Counted from the stretch's first letter, positions 11,890 through 21,201 are shown. The stretch is 64,000 nucleotides of DNA from an uncultured Sphingomonadaceae bacterium (GCA_947497085.1 CANMFE010000001.1:744001-808000), one strand, 5' to 3'. A program made the numbers and translations. The notes: a model not told the origin generated them from the letters alone.

Positions 11890-14060
11890 CAGAATGCCTG
11901 CCCTAGAGAAATATAGACACCGATGCGGCTGTCACCAGGTTGCGGGTTAATGGGTGTTCCGACATCGACACGGATTGGGCCAAAGCTGCTATAGTAACGC
12001 ACGCCAATACCGGCCCCGAAGCGCAGGCTTGCCTTGTCGGGGAAGACATTGCTGTAAATATTGCCCGCATCAATGAACGGGACAACACCAAAACTACCGA
12101 AGCGCACCCTGGTTTCGAGAGAAAACTCCACCAGGCTGCGTCCGCCGATCGGATCATTATTGATATCGCGCGGGCCAATCTGCTGAAACCCGAAACCGCG
12201 CACCGATCCGCCGCCACCGGCATATAGCCTGCGCGACGGGGCAACCTGCAAAAGATCTGCACCGATAATAGTCGCCACACGCGCACGCCCCGCGATTACG
12301 ATATTTTCAGACACAGGCTGGTAATAGCTCGCGTCCAACTGTGCACGGGCATAAGTAAAGGTCCCATCCTGCAACGAAATTTCGGGTGACAATTGCCCGC
12401 CCAGACGAAAGCCCGTAGTCGGATCAAGCAAGTCATTGCTGCCGTCATAGTTGAGTGTCGCGGGCAAAGCCCCGATAAAGAATGTCTTGCGCTGCGTTCC
12501 CAGGTTATCGGCCGTGATGTCGCGTTCATCGGTGGCCAGGATTTCAGCGCCTATCGACCATGTCCATTTTTTCTGGAAAATCAGGTTGGTCTGCCGCTCA
12601 AGCCCGGCGCGCAGCAATATCGTGCTCGCTTCAAATGCATCACGGTTAGTATTGCTGACCAGCAGTTGCGCCGTCAGCACCTGGTCGCGTTGTTTGAAAT
12701 TATTGCGCCGGAACAGCAGGCTGACCAACTGCTCCTGTGTGCCGGCAACACCACGCGCGCGGATCAGGCCTTCGGGCGGGAAGAAATTGCGGTGTTCCCA
12801 GCTGACTTCGGCGCGGAATCCCTCACCCGAGCCATAGCCAAGTTCCCCCGCAATTGTCCGCAATGGCGCTGCGACCGCGTCCACCTGGACATTGACGGTT
12901 TTTATATCGTCATCTGCACCATTTTCAGCCTTTACAGGCGTAAGCGTCAATGAAGACACAAGCCCGGTTGCCAATATGGCACGGCGCAGGTCATCCATCC
13001 GCGAACGCTGGTAAATATCGCCTGGTGCAAACCGGGCAATACGCTGGTAATGGCGCGCACTCATCAAAGTTTCGTCAGGCGCGATAATCCGCCCAAACTG
13101 GTACTTGTCCTCGGGCACCACCGGTACGGTCAAATCACCTGTATTATCGGCATGGTCAATCAGCAGATCAGGCTCACCAATAACCGCAAAAGCATAGCCG
13201 TTTTCTGCCAGGCTCTCACCCAGCCGCAAATTGGCCGCCACAATCTCGTCTGAATTAATCGGCGCGCCGGATTCAAGGCCAAACGCATCACGCAGCATGG
13301 GGTAATCACCCCCGGTTGCGGGCAAGCTGCCAAGATTAATATCATCCAGCGTGTAAACCGGGCCCAGTTGCAGACCAAATTCTACTTCGAGTTCACCCGC
13401 CGCGCCGCCGCGTTCGATCAACTGGTAAATTTCTGAATCATAATAGCCATAATTGCGCAGCAACTGATCCAGCAATTTACGGTCTTCGCTTGCCCTGCGC
13501 GAAATCTGCGCAATATTGGCATCGTCATCATCAAGATTGCGTAATTTGGACAGCTGGTTGAAACGGTTTTCAAATTCGCCGCGTTGATCGGCTACAAATT
13601 CGGTGGAATCAAGATAGTCAAATTTTACACCATAACTCAGATTGCCTTCGCCCAAATCCACAAAACTGTCGGCACTGGCTGCCTCTTCACGCTCCCGGAA
13701 TCGCTCTTCCTCTTCTGTAGCAAGCTGTTCAGCTGGCTGATCGGTTTCTATTTCACCTGCTACATCTTCACCTGTTACGCTGCCTTCAGTTTCAACCAGA
13801 GGCTGTGGGCCGGGTAGAGGCGGTAAACCTTCAAAATCAGGCCAATCCACTTCCATATCCGGCATCGGAGCCAAAGGTGCATCAGGATCAAGCGTTTCGG
13901 ACAAAAACGCTTCGTCAGAGCTATTCAGCCTGTTTGGCGCTTCGTTATTTTCGGGTTCTGCATCTGCGGGTTGCTCTTCTGCTGCCTGTTCCTGCTGGGC
14001 AAAGGCTGCGGACGGTACCACCAGCACTCCGGCCCAAACCGGCAGGATAAGTGCCCGCAT
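11889..14060 (-). CDS. tamA: TamA-like outer-membrane assembly factor (Omp85/BamA superfamily)
   Basis: 723 residues. A signal peptide ends about AFAQ. Next comes an unusually long acidic, proline-rich segment (about residues 22-130), then POTRA repeats, then a surface-antigen beta-barrel (about 430-723) ending in Phe, as outer-membrane barrels do. It works with TamB to insert barrel proteins. It is the first gene of the leftward run tamA-tamB-hydrolase-kynU. The acidic linker between signal and POTRA domains is not part of typical E. coli TamA. Confidence 0.9.
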   Translation of the reverse strand: MRALILPVWAGVLVVPSAAFAQQEQAAEEQPADAEPENNEAPNRLNSSDEAFLSETLDPDAPLAPMPDMEVDWPDFEGLPPLPGPQPLVETEGSVTGEDVAGEIETDQPAEQLATEEEERFREREEAASADSFVDLGEGNLSYGVKFDYLDSTEFVADQRGEFENRFNQLSKLRNLDDDDANIAQISRRASEDRKLLDQLLRNYGYYDSEIYQLIERGGAAGELEVEFGLQLGPVYTLDDINLGSLPATGGDYPMLRDAFGLESGAPINSDEIVAANLRLGESLAENGYAFAVIGEPDLLIDHADNTGDLTVPVVPEDKYQFGRIIAPDETLMSARHYQRIARFAPGDIYQRSRMDDLRRAILATGLVSSLTLTPVKAENGADDDIKTVNVQVDAVAAPLRTIAGELGYGSGEGFRAEVSWEHRNFFPPEGLIRARGVAGTQEQLVSLLFRRNNFKQRDQVLTAQLLVSNTNRDAFEASTILLRAGLERQTNLIFQKKWTWSIGAEILATDERDITADNLGTQRKTFFIGALPATLNYDGSNDLLDPTTGFRLGGQLSPEISLQDGTFTYARAQLDASYYQPVSENIVIAGRARVATIIGADLLQVAPSRRLYAGGGGSVRGFGFQQIGPRDINNDPIGGRSLVEFSLETRVRFGSFGVVPFIDAGNIYSNVFPDKASLRFGAGIGVRYYSSFGPIRVDVGTPINPQPGDSRIGVYISLGQAF

Positions 14061-14133
14061 CGCAACGGATGCATAAAGGAATTTCGGGAATGCTGACGTG
14101 ATAATTTTACTTCTTCCCGATTATGATCAGAGA

Positions 14134-14880
14134 CTAATCTCTACTGTCATCTGCAAAAGGATGCCATCCTTCCGGCCCCAGGCTCTCAAGCGGCCTGTAA
14201 CGCGTTTTATATTGCATACGCGCAGCCCCCTCAACCCAGTACCCCAGATAGACATAGGGAAGTTCCGCCTTTGCGGCACGTAAAATATGATCAAGAATGA
14301 TAAAATTGCCAAGGCCTGACCGTGCTGGATGGTCCGGATCGAAAAAACTGTAAATCATCGAAAGGCCATCACCCTGCCTGTCGGTCAGGCAAGCCCCCAC
14401 CAACCGCCCGGCTTCACCATTCTCATCCGGCTCACGATATTCGATAATATAGCTGGTGACAGGGGTCTGTTCGACCATGTCGGCATAGTCGACATCGTCC
14501 ATCTCCGTCATACCGCCGCCTGGGTGACGAGCCTCCAGATATTCCTGCAAGAGCGCATATTGTTCTTGCGTCGACCAAGGCTTGCACGCCGTCGCAATCA
14601 GGTCACTGTTCCGCCGCAGCACACGGCGCTGCGACGCGTTCGGCCTGAATTCGTCTGCAACCACACGTACGGAAACGCATGCCTTGCAATCCACACAGCT
14701 TGGGCGATAGGCCACGTTCTGGCTGCGGCGAAACCCGATCCGGCTCAGCGCATCATTCAGCTCATCCGCATGTTCGCCCGACAATTCGGTGAATACCTTG
14801 CGCTCGCTTTTGCCAGGAAGGTACGGGCATGGACCAGGGCTGGTCACAAAAAAACGGGGGAAACGGGCGGGTGCACTCAC
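14134..14880 (-). CDS. bpt: Aspartate/glutamate leucyltransferase (arginyltransferase family)
   Basis: 248 residues, matching bacterial Bpt/Ate1-type transferases. Visible are the N-terminal PCPYLPG and the CVDCKAC cysteine cluster, YRP, and the C-terminal [18 protein letters not shown] block of the N-acyltransferase fold. The enzyme moves Leu from leucyl-tRNA onto N-terminal Asp/Glu, marking proteins for ClpS/ClpAP (N-end rule). It is a single gene. About 170 bases with no visible gene separate it from ilvA. Confidence 0.93.
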   Translation of the reverse strand: MSAPARFPRFFVTSPGPCPYLPGKSERKVFTELSGEHADELNDALSRIGFRRSQNVAYRPSCVDCKACVSVRVVADEFRPNASQRRVLRRNSDLIATACKPWSTQEQYALLQEYLEARHPGGGMTEMDDVDYADMVEQTPVTSYIIEYREPDENGEAGRLVGACLTDRQGDGLSMIYSFFDPDHPARSGLGNFIILDHILRAAKAELPYVYLGYWVEGAARMQYKTRYRPLESLGPEGWHPFADDSRD

Positions 14881-15047
14881 GTAATTTTCAGGCCTTATAA
14901 TTATTGATGTGTCAGTTAAGCATTAAATACAGCCACACCTATGGCAAAAAATCAATTCCGCGCAAAGCTGATTAACCATCAAATCTGCATTTGATGCGAC
15001 CAAATAACAGGCCGCCGGGTGGGCGCTTAACCTGTATCAATGCTATA

Positions 15048-16277
15048 CTATGCCAGTTCGACCTGCGTGACACGGTAATTATCATCACGCAGCGCCTGGA
15101 TCAGACCATCAAGCTGCGCCTTGTCACGCGCCTCGCATTCAATGTCGGTGATAAGGCCTTTGGCGGGTAGATTGGTGAACACCCGCTGGTGATAAATTTC
15201 GATAATATTGACATTATGCGCATCAAACTGCCGCATCACGCGGAACAGCGCGCCCGGCCTGTCCTGCAGCTGTATCTGCAACCGGGCAAGCCGGCCCGAC
15301 CGTGCCAAATCACGCAGCAGCACATTGGCGAGCAGCCGTGTATCAATATTGCCGCCGCACAGCACGACACCGACCTTTTGCCCTTCAAATACCGCGCGGT
15401 TATTCATGACGGCGGCAAGACCTGCCGCGCCCGCGCCCTCTACGACAGTCTTTTCAATCTGCAGTAAGAGGCTGACAGCGGTTTCCAGCTGGCTCTCGCT
15501 TACCAGCACAATATCATCAGCCAGGCTGGCAACTATTTCAGACGTGAAACTGCCTGGCTTTTTCACCGCTATGCCCTCGGCCAGCGTATCGCCTTCGCAG
15601 ACCATGTCCTGCCCTTTAACCTTGGCGAACATGGAAGGATACAGCTCCGCCTGAACGCCGGTCAGCTTGATGCCGGGATTGATCCCGCGCGCCGCCGTTC
15701 CCATGCCGGAAAACAGCCCGCCGCCGCCAATCGGAATGACCAGATGCTCAATATCAGGATGGTCTTCCAGCATTTCCAGCGCGACCGTCCCCTGCCCGGC
15801 GGCGATTACCGGATCATCAAAAGGGTGCACAAATGTCAGGCCGCGTTCTTTTTCCAGTTCGCGCGCATGCTCATAGGCATCATCGAATTTTTCACCGAAC
15901 AATATGACCTTGCCGCCATTGGCTTCTGTCTGCTGTACCTTAATTGTGGGTGTGGGTTTCGGCATGACAATTGTCACCGGCACGCCAAGCCGGATGCCAT
16001 GATAGGCAAGACCCTGCGCATGGTTACCGGCTGATGCCGCTATGACCCCGCGCGCGCGGTTTTCTTCATCCATCCGGCTTAGGAAGTTGAGTGCACCACG
16101 CTCTTTATACGCTGCCGTAAACTGCAAGTTTTCGAACTTGAGGTAAATTTCCGCGCCGGTGATTTTGGACAGCGTCTTGCTGTGCAAGGTGGGTGTGCGC
16201 ACAATGGAACCGGCAATGCGTTCATGCGCATCACGGATATCGTCCAGTGTCAGGCGAGAGGCAGCTTCGGTTTTCAT
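15048..16277 (-). CDS. ilvA: Threonine ammonia-lyase with C-terminal ACT domain
   Basis: 409 residues: a fold-type II PLP domain (about 10-320) with the Lys in AAYKERGALN and the phosphate-binding GGGGLFSG loop, then one ACT-like domain (about 330-409). This is the shorter threonine dehydratase form that makes 2-oxobutanoate, either for isoleucine synthesis or threonine breakdown. ATG 16277 (MKTEAASRLT) is chosen over a start 21 codons upstream because the family begins there. It is divergent from the next gene with about 56 bases between them. Confidence 0.9.
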   Translation of the reverse strand: MKTEAASRLTLDDIRDAHERIAGSIVRTPTLHSKTLSKITGAEIYLKFENLQFTAAYKERGALNFLSRMDEENRARGVIAASAGNHAQGLAYHGIRLGVPVTIVMPKPTPTIKVQQTEANGGKVILFGEKFDDAYEHARELEKERGLTFVHPFDDPVIAAGQGTVALEMLEDHPDIEHLVIPIGGGGLFSGMGTAARGINPGIKLTGVQAELYPSMFAKVKGQDMVCEGDTLAEGIAVKKPGSFTSEIVASLADDIVLVSESQLETAVSLLLQIEKTVVEGAGAAGLAAVMNNRAVFEGQKVGVVLCGGNIDTRLLANVLLRDLARSGRLARLQIQLQDRPGALFRVMRQFDAHNVNIIEIYHQRVFTNLPAKGLITDIECEARDKAQLDGLIQALRDDNYRVTQVELA

Positions 16278-16333
16278 GGGAAAACGCCCTATCTTATGTG
16301 GCACTTTTTGCAAACAGTGTTTAAGCATGCCCC

Positions 16334-17218
16334 ATGGCAAGAATAGCTTTTATCGGAATCGGGGTCATGGGTGGTCCCATGGCACGGCATTTATCCAACG
16401 CCGGGCACGAACTGGTGCTCTTCAACCGGACACGTTCCAAATGCGAAGATTGGGCCGTGCAAAACACAGATGCCAGGGCAGCCATTGCCGATACACCCGC
16501 AGATGCAGCCCGCAATGCCGAAATCGTGATAAGCTGTGTTGGCAATGATGATGATCTTGCCGATGTGATATTGGGCCGCGATGGCGTTTTCAAAACGTTG
16601 AAACAGGACGCGCTGTTTATTGACCACACAACCGTATCAGCACGTATCGCCCGGCAAGTATCCGTGGAAGGGAAATCAGTGGGCGTGCACTGTGTCGACG
16701 CGCCGGTTTCAGGCGGCCAGGCTGGCGCGGAAAATGGTCAGCTTTCGATCATGTGCGGCGGCACTGACACAGCTATGCAGGCGGCACGTCCCGTCATGGA
16801 GCCCTATGCCGCGCGCATTGTCCATGTGGGCGGCCCAGGCGCAGGGCAGCAAACGAAAATGGCGAACCAGATTGCCATAGCCGGCATATTGGGCGGCCTG
16901 TCAGAAGCGCTGCGTTTCGCGCAGGCCAGTGAACTGGATACCGAAAAAGTGTTCGAAGCAATTTCCGGCGGCGCAGCGCAAAGCTGGCAGATGGACAATC
17001 GCTGGCACTCCATGGCGGAAGACCGGTTCGATTTCGGTTTTGCCATTGACTGGATGCGCAAGGATCTGGGACTCGCGCTGGAGGAAGTCCGCAATGTGGG
17101 CGGCAGTGCGCCTGTCGCCGCGCTGATTGACCAATTTTATGCCGAAGTGCAGGCCATGGGCGGCAACCGGCAGGATACAAGTGCACTGGTGCGCCGGATG
17201 CAGCATAAGGGAAAATGA
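16334..17218 (+). CDS. 3-hydroxyisobutyrate dehydrogenase-like NAD(P)-binding protein
   Basis: 294 residues, a beta-hydroxyacid dehydrogenase family member. The N-terminal Rossmann motif GIGVMGGPM, the substrate-site DAPVSGGQAGA, and the catalytic Lys in GAGQQTKMANQ are all seen. Members oxidise 3-hydroxyisobutyrate, tartronate semialdehyde or other beta-hydroxy acids. No valine-catabolism genes are adjacent, so the substrate is open. Its stop overlaps the start of the amidohydrolase (ATGA), so the two are co-expressed. Confidence 0.88.
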   Translation: MARIAFIGIGVMGGPMARHLSNAGHELVLFNRTRSKCEDWAVQNTDARAAIADTPADAARNAEIVISCVGNDDDLADVILGRDGVFKTLKQDALFIDHTTVSARIARQVSVEGKSVGVHCVDAPVSGGQAGAENGQLSIMCGGTDTAMQAARPVMEPYAARIVHVGGPGAGQQTKMANQIAIAGILGGLSEALRFAQASELDTEKVFEAISGGAAQSWQMDNRWHSMAEDRFDFGFAIDWMRKDLGLALEEVRNVGGSAPVAALIDQFYAEVQAMGGNRQDTSALVRRMQHKGK

Positions 17219-18906
17219 TGAAAACGATATTCGCAGATCATCTGCGCCAACTAAAGCGTATCACGTCATTGTGCATAGCCATTACCATGATAACGATGTC
17301 CGCTCCAGCATCTGCCGACACGTTGGTCGACAATGTCAACGGCTTTACGCTGGATGAGAAAGGTGAAATTGTCGAATTTACCGGGCTTGTCATCGACAAT
17401 GAAGGCCGCGTGAAAGAACTATTGTCGCGCCGGGACAAAAGACCCAAAAAAGTAACCTATACTGTTGATGGCAAGGGACAGAACCTGATGCCCGGCCTGA
17501 TTGACGCACATGGCCATGTCATGGGTATCGGTTTTCAGGCGCTCACGCTTGACCTTTCCGACACAGAATCATTGGCAGAGGCGCAGGCAGAAATTGCCAG
17601 CTATGCCGCCGCAAATCCCTCGCTGCCATGGATATTGGGCAGTGGCTGGAATCAGGAAAAATGGGGTCTGGGCCGCTTCCCTACTGCAGCTGAAATTGAC
17701 GCAGTGGTGCCTGACCGGCCTGTCTGGCTCCAACGCGTTGATGGTCATGCCGGCTGGGCCAATAGCCGCGCAATGTCGATCGCAGGCGTGACCGCAGCAT
17801 CCAAAAGTCCGCCGGGTGGGCGCATCGAAATGTCGGGCGGAAAACCAAGCGGGATTTTTGTCGATGCCGCCGAGACTCTGGTGCAAAAATCTGTGCCCGC
17901 CCCCCGCCCTGCCGACCGTGACCGCGCCTTGGCAAAAGCGCAGCAGATCCTGCTCAGTCAGGGCATCACCGCCATAGCCGATATGGGTACGACAATGCAG
18001 GACTGGCAGAGCTACCGGCGCGCGGGTGATAATCGCTGGCTGCGTATCCGCATTATGTCCTATGCCGCCGGAATTGACGAGATGGTCGCGATTGGCGGCA
18101 CCGGCCCTTCGCCGTGGCTTTACGGTGACAAGCTGCGCCTGAACGGCGTGAAGCTCTATCTTGATGGTGCCCTTGGATCACGCGGGGCTTGGCTCAAACA
18201 GCCTTATGCCGACAAAGCCGGTGAAAAAGGGCTGGCCTTTACAGATGATACCAAGCTGCTCAACCAGATGAGCCGTGCTGCAATGGACAATTACCAGATC
18301 GCCGTACATGCCATTGGCGACCAGGCCAACGCGCAGATACTGGGGGCGATCAATGAACTGTCGCAAAGTTTTCAGGGTGACCGGCGCTGGCGTGTTGAGC
18401 ATGCGCAGATTGTTGACCCTGCCGATATTGCCGCCTTTGGCCGGAACGGGATCATCGCCTCGATGCAACCTGTGCATCAGACATCCGACCGCATGATGGC
18501 GGAGGCACGGTTGGGGTCCGGACGGCTCGCCGGAGCCTATGCATGGAAATCGATACGCGATGCAGGCGGAAAGCTTGCATTTGGGTCAGACGCCCCCGTC
18601 GAATCATCCAACCCCTTCCCGGGAATTGCTGTTGCCATGACTCGTGAAGATGTGGATGGGGAGCCTTTTGGCGGCTGGCAGCCACAGGAGCGGCTTACCC
18701 GGTTACAGGCCCTGGCAGGCTTCACGTATGATGCCGCCTATGCCGGATTCGCCGAAAAGCGATTCGGTACATTGATGCCAGGCATGCGCGCAGATTTCGT
18801 AATCATTGATAATGACATCCTGTTCGCTTCACCGCGCGACATAAGAAAAATACAGATTCTCGAAACGTGGGTGGGCGGCGAAAAATTGTATGAAAATGCA
18901 AATTAG
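17215..18906 (+). CDS. Exported amidohydrolase, YtcJ-like
   Basis: 563 residues, amidohydrolase superfamily. An N-terminal hydrophobic segment ending in SAPASA predicts export. The metal-binding DAHGHVMGIG (HxH) is present, with later His residues in HAIGDQA and VEHAQ, and an Asp in FGSDAPVE that closes the metal site. YtcJ-like enzymes are metal-dependent hydrolases of mostly unknown substrates. It overlaps the upstream dehydrogenase by four bases. Confidence 0.88.
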   Translation: MMKTIFADHLRQLKRITSLCIAITMITMSAPASADTLVDNVNGFTLDEKGEIVEFTGLVIDNEGRVKELLSRRDKRPKKVTYTVDGKGQNLMPGLIDAHGHVMGIGFQALTLDLSDTESLAEAQAEIASYAAANPSLPWILGSGWNQEKWGLGRFPTAAEIDAVVPDRPVWLQRVDGHAGWANSRAMSIAGVTAASKSPPGGRIEMSGGKPSGIFVDAAETLVQKSVPAPRPADRDRALAKAQQILLSQGITAIADMGTTMQDWQSYRRAGDNRWLRIRIMSYAAGIDEMVAIGGTGPSPWLYGDKLRLNGVKLYLDGALGSRGAWLKQPYADKAGEKGLAFTDDTKLLNQMSRAAMDNYQIAVHAIGDQANAQILGAINELSQSFQGDRRWRVEHAQIVDPADIAAFGRNGIIASMQPVHQTSDRMMAEARLGSGRLAGAYAWKSIRDAGGKLAFGSDAPVESSNPFPGIAVAMTREDVDGEPFGGWQPQERLTRLQALAGFTYDAAYAGFAEKRFGTLMPGMRADFVIIDNDILFASPRDIRKIQILETWVGGEKLYENAN

Positions 18907-19251
18907 CCGTTCATTTCCAAAGGAAAATGTGGCTCTCATGCAACACTGCGATCCAAATACTTTAATTTACATATTGTAGTATACGCCTGTTTTTCTAGGT
19001 TTTCTGATAAATATTCGACCAAAGCTTCGAGGGCTAAGCCGAAACGATACCGATTCGAGCGGGTCAAGGGTTGCGTGTTTCAACTCTGCGCAATAGAAGG
19101 AACTCAAGTCGAACTCATACGTTGTTGATTCGCACAGAGATTTTGCACTGGCTTTGGAGTCGGTAAGAATATTTGTTTTTAGGGTTGTTTTCAGTAGCTA
19201 ATTCCATTAACTACTTGAAACGAAATGTGAGCTCAAGAAGGAGGCCATATA
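18907..19251. other. Non-coding upstream region of the small membrane protein gene
   Basis: No gene is seen. It contains the EcfG-type promoter at 19099-19123 and an inferred leader of about 120 bases ending in the strong AAGGAGG ribosome site at 19238-19244. Confidence 0.6.
19099..19123 (+). promoter_or_regulatory. EcfG-type general stress promoter for the gene at 19252
   Basis: GGAAC at 19099-19103, a 16-base spacer, and CGTT at 19120-19123 match the alphaproteobacterial EcfG (PhyR/NepR-controlled) consensus GGAAC-N16-17-CGTT exactly. It reads towards the small protein gene 129 bases downstream. Confidence 0.7.
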
Positions 19252-19491
19252 ATGAAATTACGTTCAATCGCTACTGCAGTTGCGGCAGTTGCACTGACAA
19301 CATCGCCTGTACTGGCACAAGCAGCTCAGGCTGATCAGGCTGAAGCAGTTCGTGCTGTTGAAGTTTCTGACGAAAAGTCTGAACTCGAGGGTGGCAGTGG
19401 CATTATCATTGCTATTCTGGCAGCAGCAGCAATTATTGCTGGTATCATCATCGCTGTAGGCAATGATGATGACGAGCCTACAAGCCCTTGA
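19252..19491 (+). CDS. Small exported membrane protein, probable stress gene
   Basis: 79 residues. A signal peptide (about 1-22, ending VLAQ), a short charged segment, one hydrophobic helix (about 50-68, rich in Ile/Ala) and an acidic tail NDDDEP are seen. No enzyme motif is present. It has an excellent AAGGAGG ribosome site seven bases before ATG and is followed by a clear terminator. The EcfG-type promoter upstream suggests induction in the general stress response. Function is unknown; similar small proteins are common in sphingomonads. Confidence 0.8.
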   Translation: MKLRSIATAVAAVALTTSPVLAQAAQADQAEAVRAVEVSDEKSELEGGSGIIIAILAAAAIIAGIIIAVGNDDDEPTSP

Positions 19492-19514
19492 GCTTGAAAA
19501 AATGAATTTTTAAA

Positions 19515-19542
19515 GGGCGGGATTTTATCCCGCCTTTTTTTT
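19515..19542 (+). terminator. Rho-independent terminator of the small membrane protein gene
   Basis: Stem GGCGGGA/TCCCGCC with a five-base loop, followed by eight T residues. Confidence 0.9.
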
Positions 19543-19669
19543 GCCTGTCTCTCGCACAAGCGAGCCTATCCAACATTATCTCAATCAAGCATGAAAATTG
19601 GGCTGGATGCCCAGTAACGCATCATGCGCATATGGGTAAAAGCCCGATTTCAAAAAAATTGTTTTTTGT

Positions 19670-19694
19670 GGAACCAAATCGCGCGGAGTGGGTT
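19670..19694 (+). promoter_or_regulatory. Second EcfG-type promoter, upstream of the C-rich hairpins and entericidin gene
   Basis: GGAAC at 19670-19674 and GGTT at 19691-19694 with a 16-base spacer. It differs from the consensus only at the first base of CGTT. The predicted start of transcription, about 7 bases downstream, falls at the 5' edge of the first hairpin (19702). Confidence 0.5.
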
Positions 19695-19701
19695 TCCTAT
19701 T

Positions 19702-19784
19702 CAGAATGGCAACATGCCCCCTCCCTGCCATTCTGCTAAATAGTGCCCGGACGTGCGACCTCCCCCTTCTTTTGCCGTCCGGGC
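19702..19784 (+). ncRNA. Candidate structured RNA or leader: two hairpins with C-rich, anti-Shine-Dalgarno-like loops
   Basis: Hairpin 1 has a perfect 10-bp stem (19702-19711 with 19726-19735) and a loop carrying CCCCCTCCC. Hairpin 2 has a 9-bp stem (19745-19753 with 19776-19784) and a loop carrying CCTCCCCCTTC. Alphaproteobacterial sRNAs such as the cuckoo/CcsR and alpha-r14 groups display CCUCC-type motifs in loops. No terminator follows before the entericidin ATG at 19817, so this may equally be a 5' leader. The second loop can pair with the GAAGAGG ribosome site of the downstream gene (6 of 7 bases). Confidence 0.45.
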
Positions 19785-19816
19785 CTATTCATTTTATTGA
19801 AGAGGATGGCCAAGTC

Positions 19817-19957
19817 ATGAATATTTTAACCACCCTGAGCGCAAAGATCATTGCAATATTGGCTGCAACGTTCCTAGTCACCGGATGCAATACCGTTAAA
19901 GGCCTGGGCCAAGATATCGAATCAGTTGGCAAGGCCGGTGAAGAGGCGATCGATTGA
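19817..19957 (+). CDS. Entericidin-like small lipoprotein
   Basis: 46 residues. A signal segment rich in Ile/Ala/Leu leads to the lipobox LVTGC; the mature part NTVKGLGQDIESVGKAGEE matches entericidin A/B (Pfam entericidin) proteins. E. coli entericidin B is a RpoS-controlled membrane lipoprotein; in alphaproteobacteria the general stress sigma EcfG takes that role, consistent with the promoter upstream. ATG 19817 is chosen with an AGAGGA ribosome site; longer in-frame starts run through the hairpins. The exact role (toxin, stress lipoprotein) is not established. Confidence 0.85.
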   Translation: MNILTTLSAKIIAILAATFLVTGCNTVKGLGQDIESVGKAGEEAID

Positions 19958-19991
19958 TCTGAGCCAATCACGATATCAGTCGCTATGCTTT

Positions 19992-20025
19992 AAGGCAGTC
20001 AGCGCAAAGCGGCTGCCTTTCCCTT
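19992..20025 (+). terminator. Possible terminator of the entericidin gene
   Basis: AAGGCAG (19992-19998) pairs with CTGCCTT (20013-20019), followed by a T-rich run. It overlaps the 3' end of the convergent tatC coding sequence. Confidence 0.4.
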
Positions 20026-20766
20026 TTTCCGTTCGGTTATGCGCATGATCAGCAGCGACACCTCGAACAATAATATCAATGGTAGACCGAGCATGAATTG
20101 CGAAATGATATCGGGCGGGGTCAGGATTGCCGCCAGTGCGAAAGATGCAACGATCATGTAGCGGCGCAATTTGCTCAGTTGTTCCCGAGAGACAAGACCA
20201 GCGCGATTGAGCAACAACAGTAATACTGGCAGTAAAAAGCATATCCCGAAAGCCAGGATAAATTGCATGACCAGCGAGAGATATTCACCCGCTGCAGGCA
20301 ACGCCTCTAATTGCAACCCCCCTGTCGTGCCTTCAAATTTCAGAAAATAGGTGAAGGCGAGCGGCATTACCACAAAATATGCAAGCGCTGCGCCGGCTGT
20401 AAAAAGCAGAGGGGTGGCGATCAGGAATGGCAGAAAGGCGCGTTTTTCCTGTGCGTAAAGACCAGGTGCAACAAATGCCCATAGCTGGTTCGCAATGATC
20501 GGAAACGACACGAAAAAAGCGGCGAACAGCGCAACCTTGATCTCGACAAAAAACGCTTCATAGAGCTTCGTGTAGATGAGCTTGCCATCAGCCCCTTCGC
20601 CAAAGGCATGGGTCAGCGGCTGCACCAGCAAGCCGAAAATATCATCGGCAAAGTACAGGCATATGGCAAATGTTATCGCCAACGCGGCAATACACCATAA
20701 CAGCCGCTGCCGCAGTTCAAGCAGATGTTCGAGCAGCGGCGCCCTGCTTTCGTCAATGCCGCTCAT
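19999..20766 (-). CDS. tatC: Sec-independent (Tat) translocase subunit TatC
   Basis: 255 residues with six hydrophobic helices, the N-terminal [11 protein letters not shown] motif of TatC, and conserved FAPGLY-type periplasmic loop sequence. TatC is the twin-arginine signal receptor in the inner membrane. It overlaps tatB by four bases. Last gene of the leftward argS-to-tatC block. Confidence 0.96.
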   Translation of the reverse strand: MSGIDESRAPLLEHLLELRQRLLWCIAALAITFAICLYFADDIFGLLVQPLTHAFGEGADGKLIYTKLYEAFFVEIKVALFAAFFVSFPIIANQLWAFVAPGLYAQEKRAFLPFLIATPLLFTAGAALAYFVVMPLAFTYFLKFEGTTGGLQLEALPAAGEYLSLVMQFILAFGICFLLPVLLLLLNRAGLVSREQLSKLRRYMIVASFALAAILTPPDIISQFMLGLPLILLFEVSLLIMRITERKKGKAAALR

Positions 20767-21134
20767 ACAGACTTATCCTCTGTATCAGCACTATTGTCAG
20801 GCGCAGGCGCATCCGCATCATTATCGGAAACGTCTAGGGTCGTTTCACCATCAGCCGGTTCCACTTTTTCCTCAGGCGGTAATGGCAGCATTTCCTGGCT
20901 CGCGCTTTCACGCATGATGCGTTCATTATTTTCTGCCCATTTTTTTTCCATCTCTTCCATTTCGGCTTCACGCACCATGGAATCAAAACCACTGCGAAAC
21001 TCACGCATCATGGCGCGCGCCTTACCCACCCATTTCCCGGCAAAACGCAGCGCCACCGGCAAATCCTTTGGGCCGATAACGATAATCGCGACTATGGCGA
21101 TAAGCAGAATTTCCGGGGCACCAATGTCAAACAT
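20763..21134 (-). CDS. tatB: Tat translocase subunit TatB
   Basis: 123 residues. An N-terminal membrane helix with the conserved IGPKDLP hinge is followed by an amphipathic helix and a long charged coil with an acidic C-terminal tail. TatB forms the receptor complex with TatC, whose start overlaps its stop. Confidence 0.94.
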   Translation of the reverse strand: MFDIGAPEILLIAIVAIIVIGPKDLPVALRFAGKWVGKARAMMREFRSGFDSMVREAEMEEMEKKWAENNERIMRESASQEMLPLPPEEKVEPADGETTLDVSDNDADAPAPDNSADTEDKSV

Positions 21135-21201
21135 TGCGGGCTCGCTTTACAGATCAAGAAAGGAAAAGCGCGGGTGGAAACACCTGCACCAGGAAAGAAA
21201 G

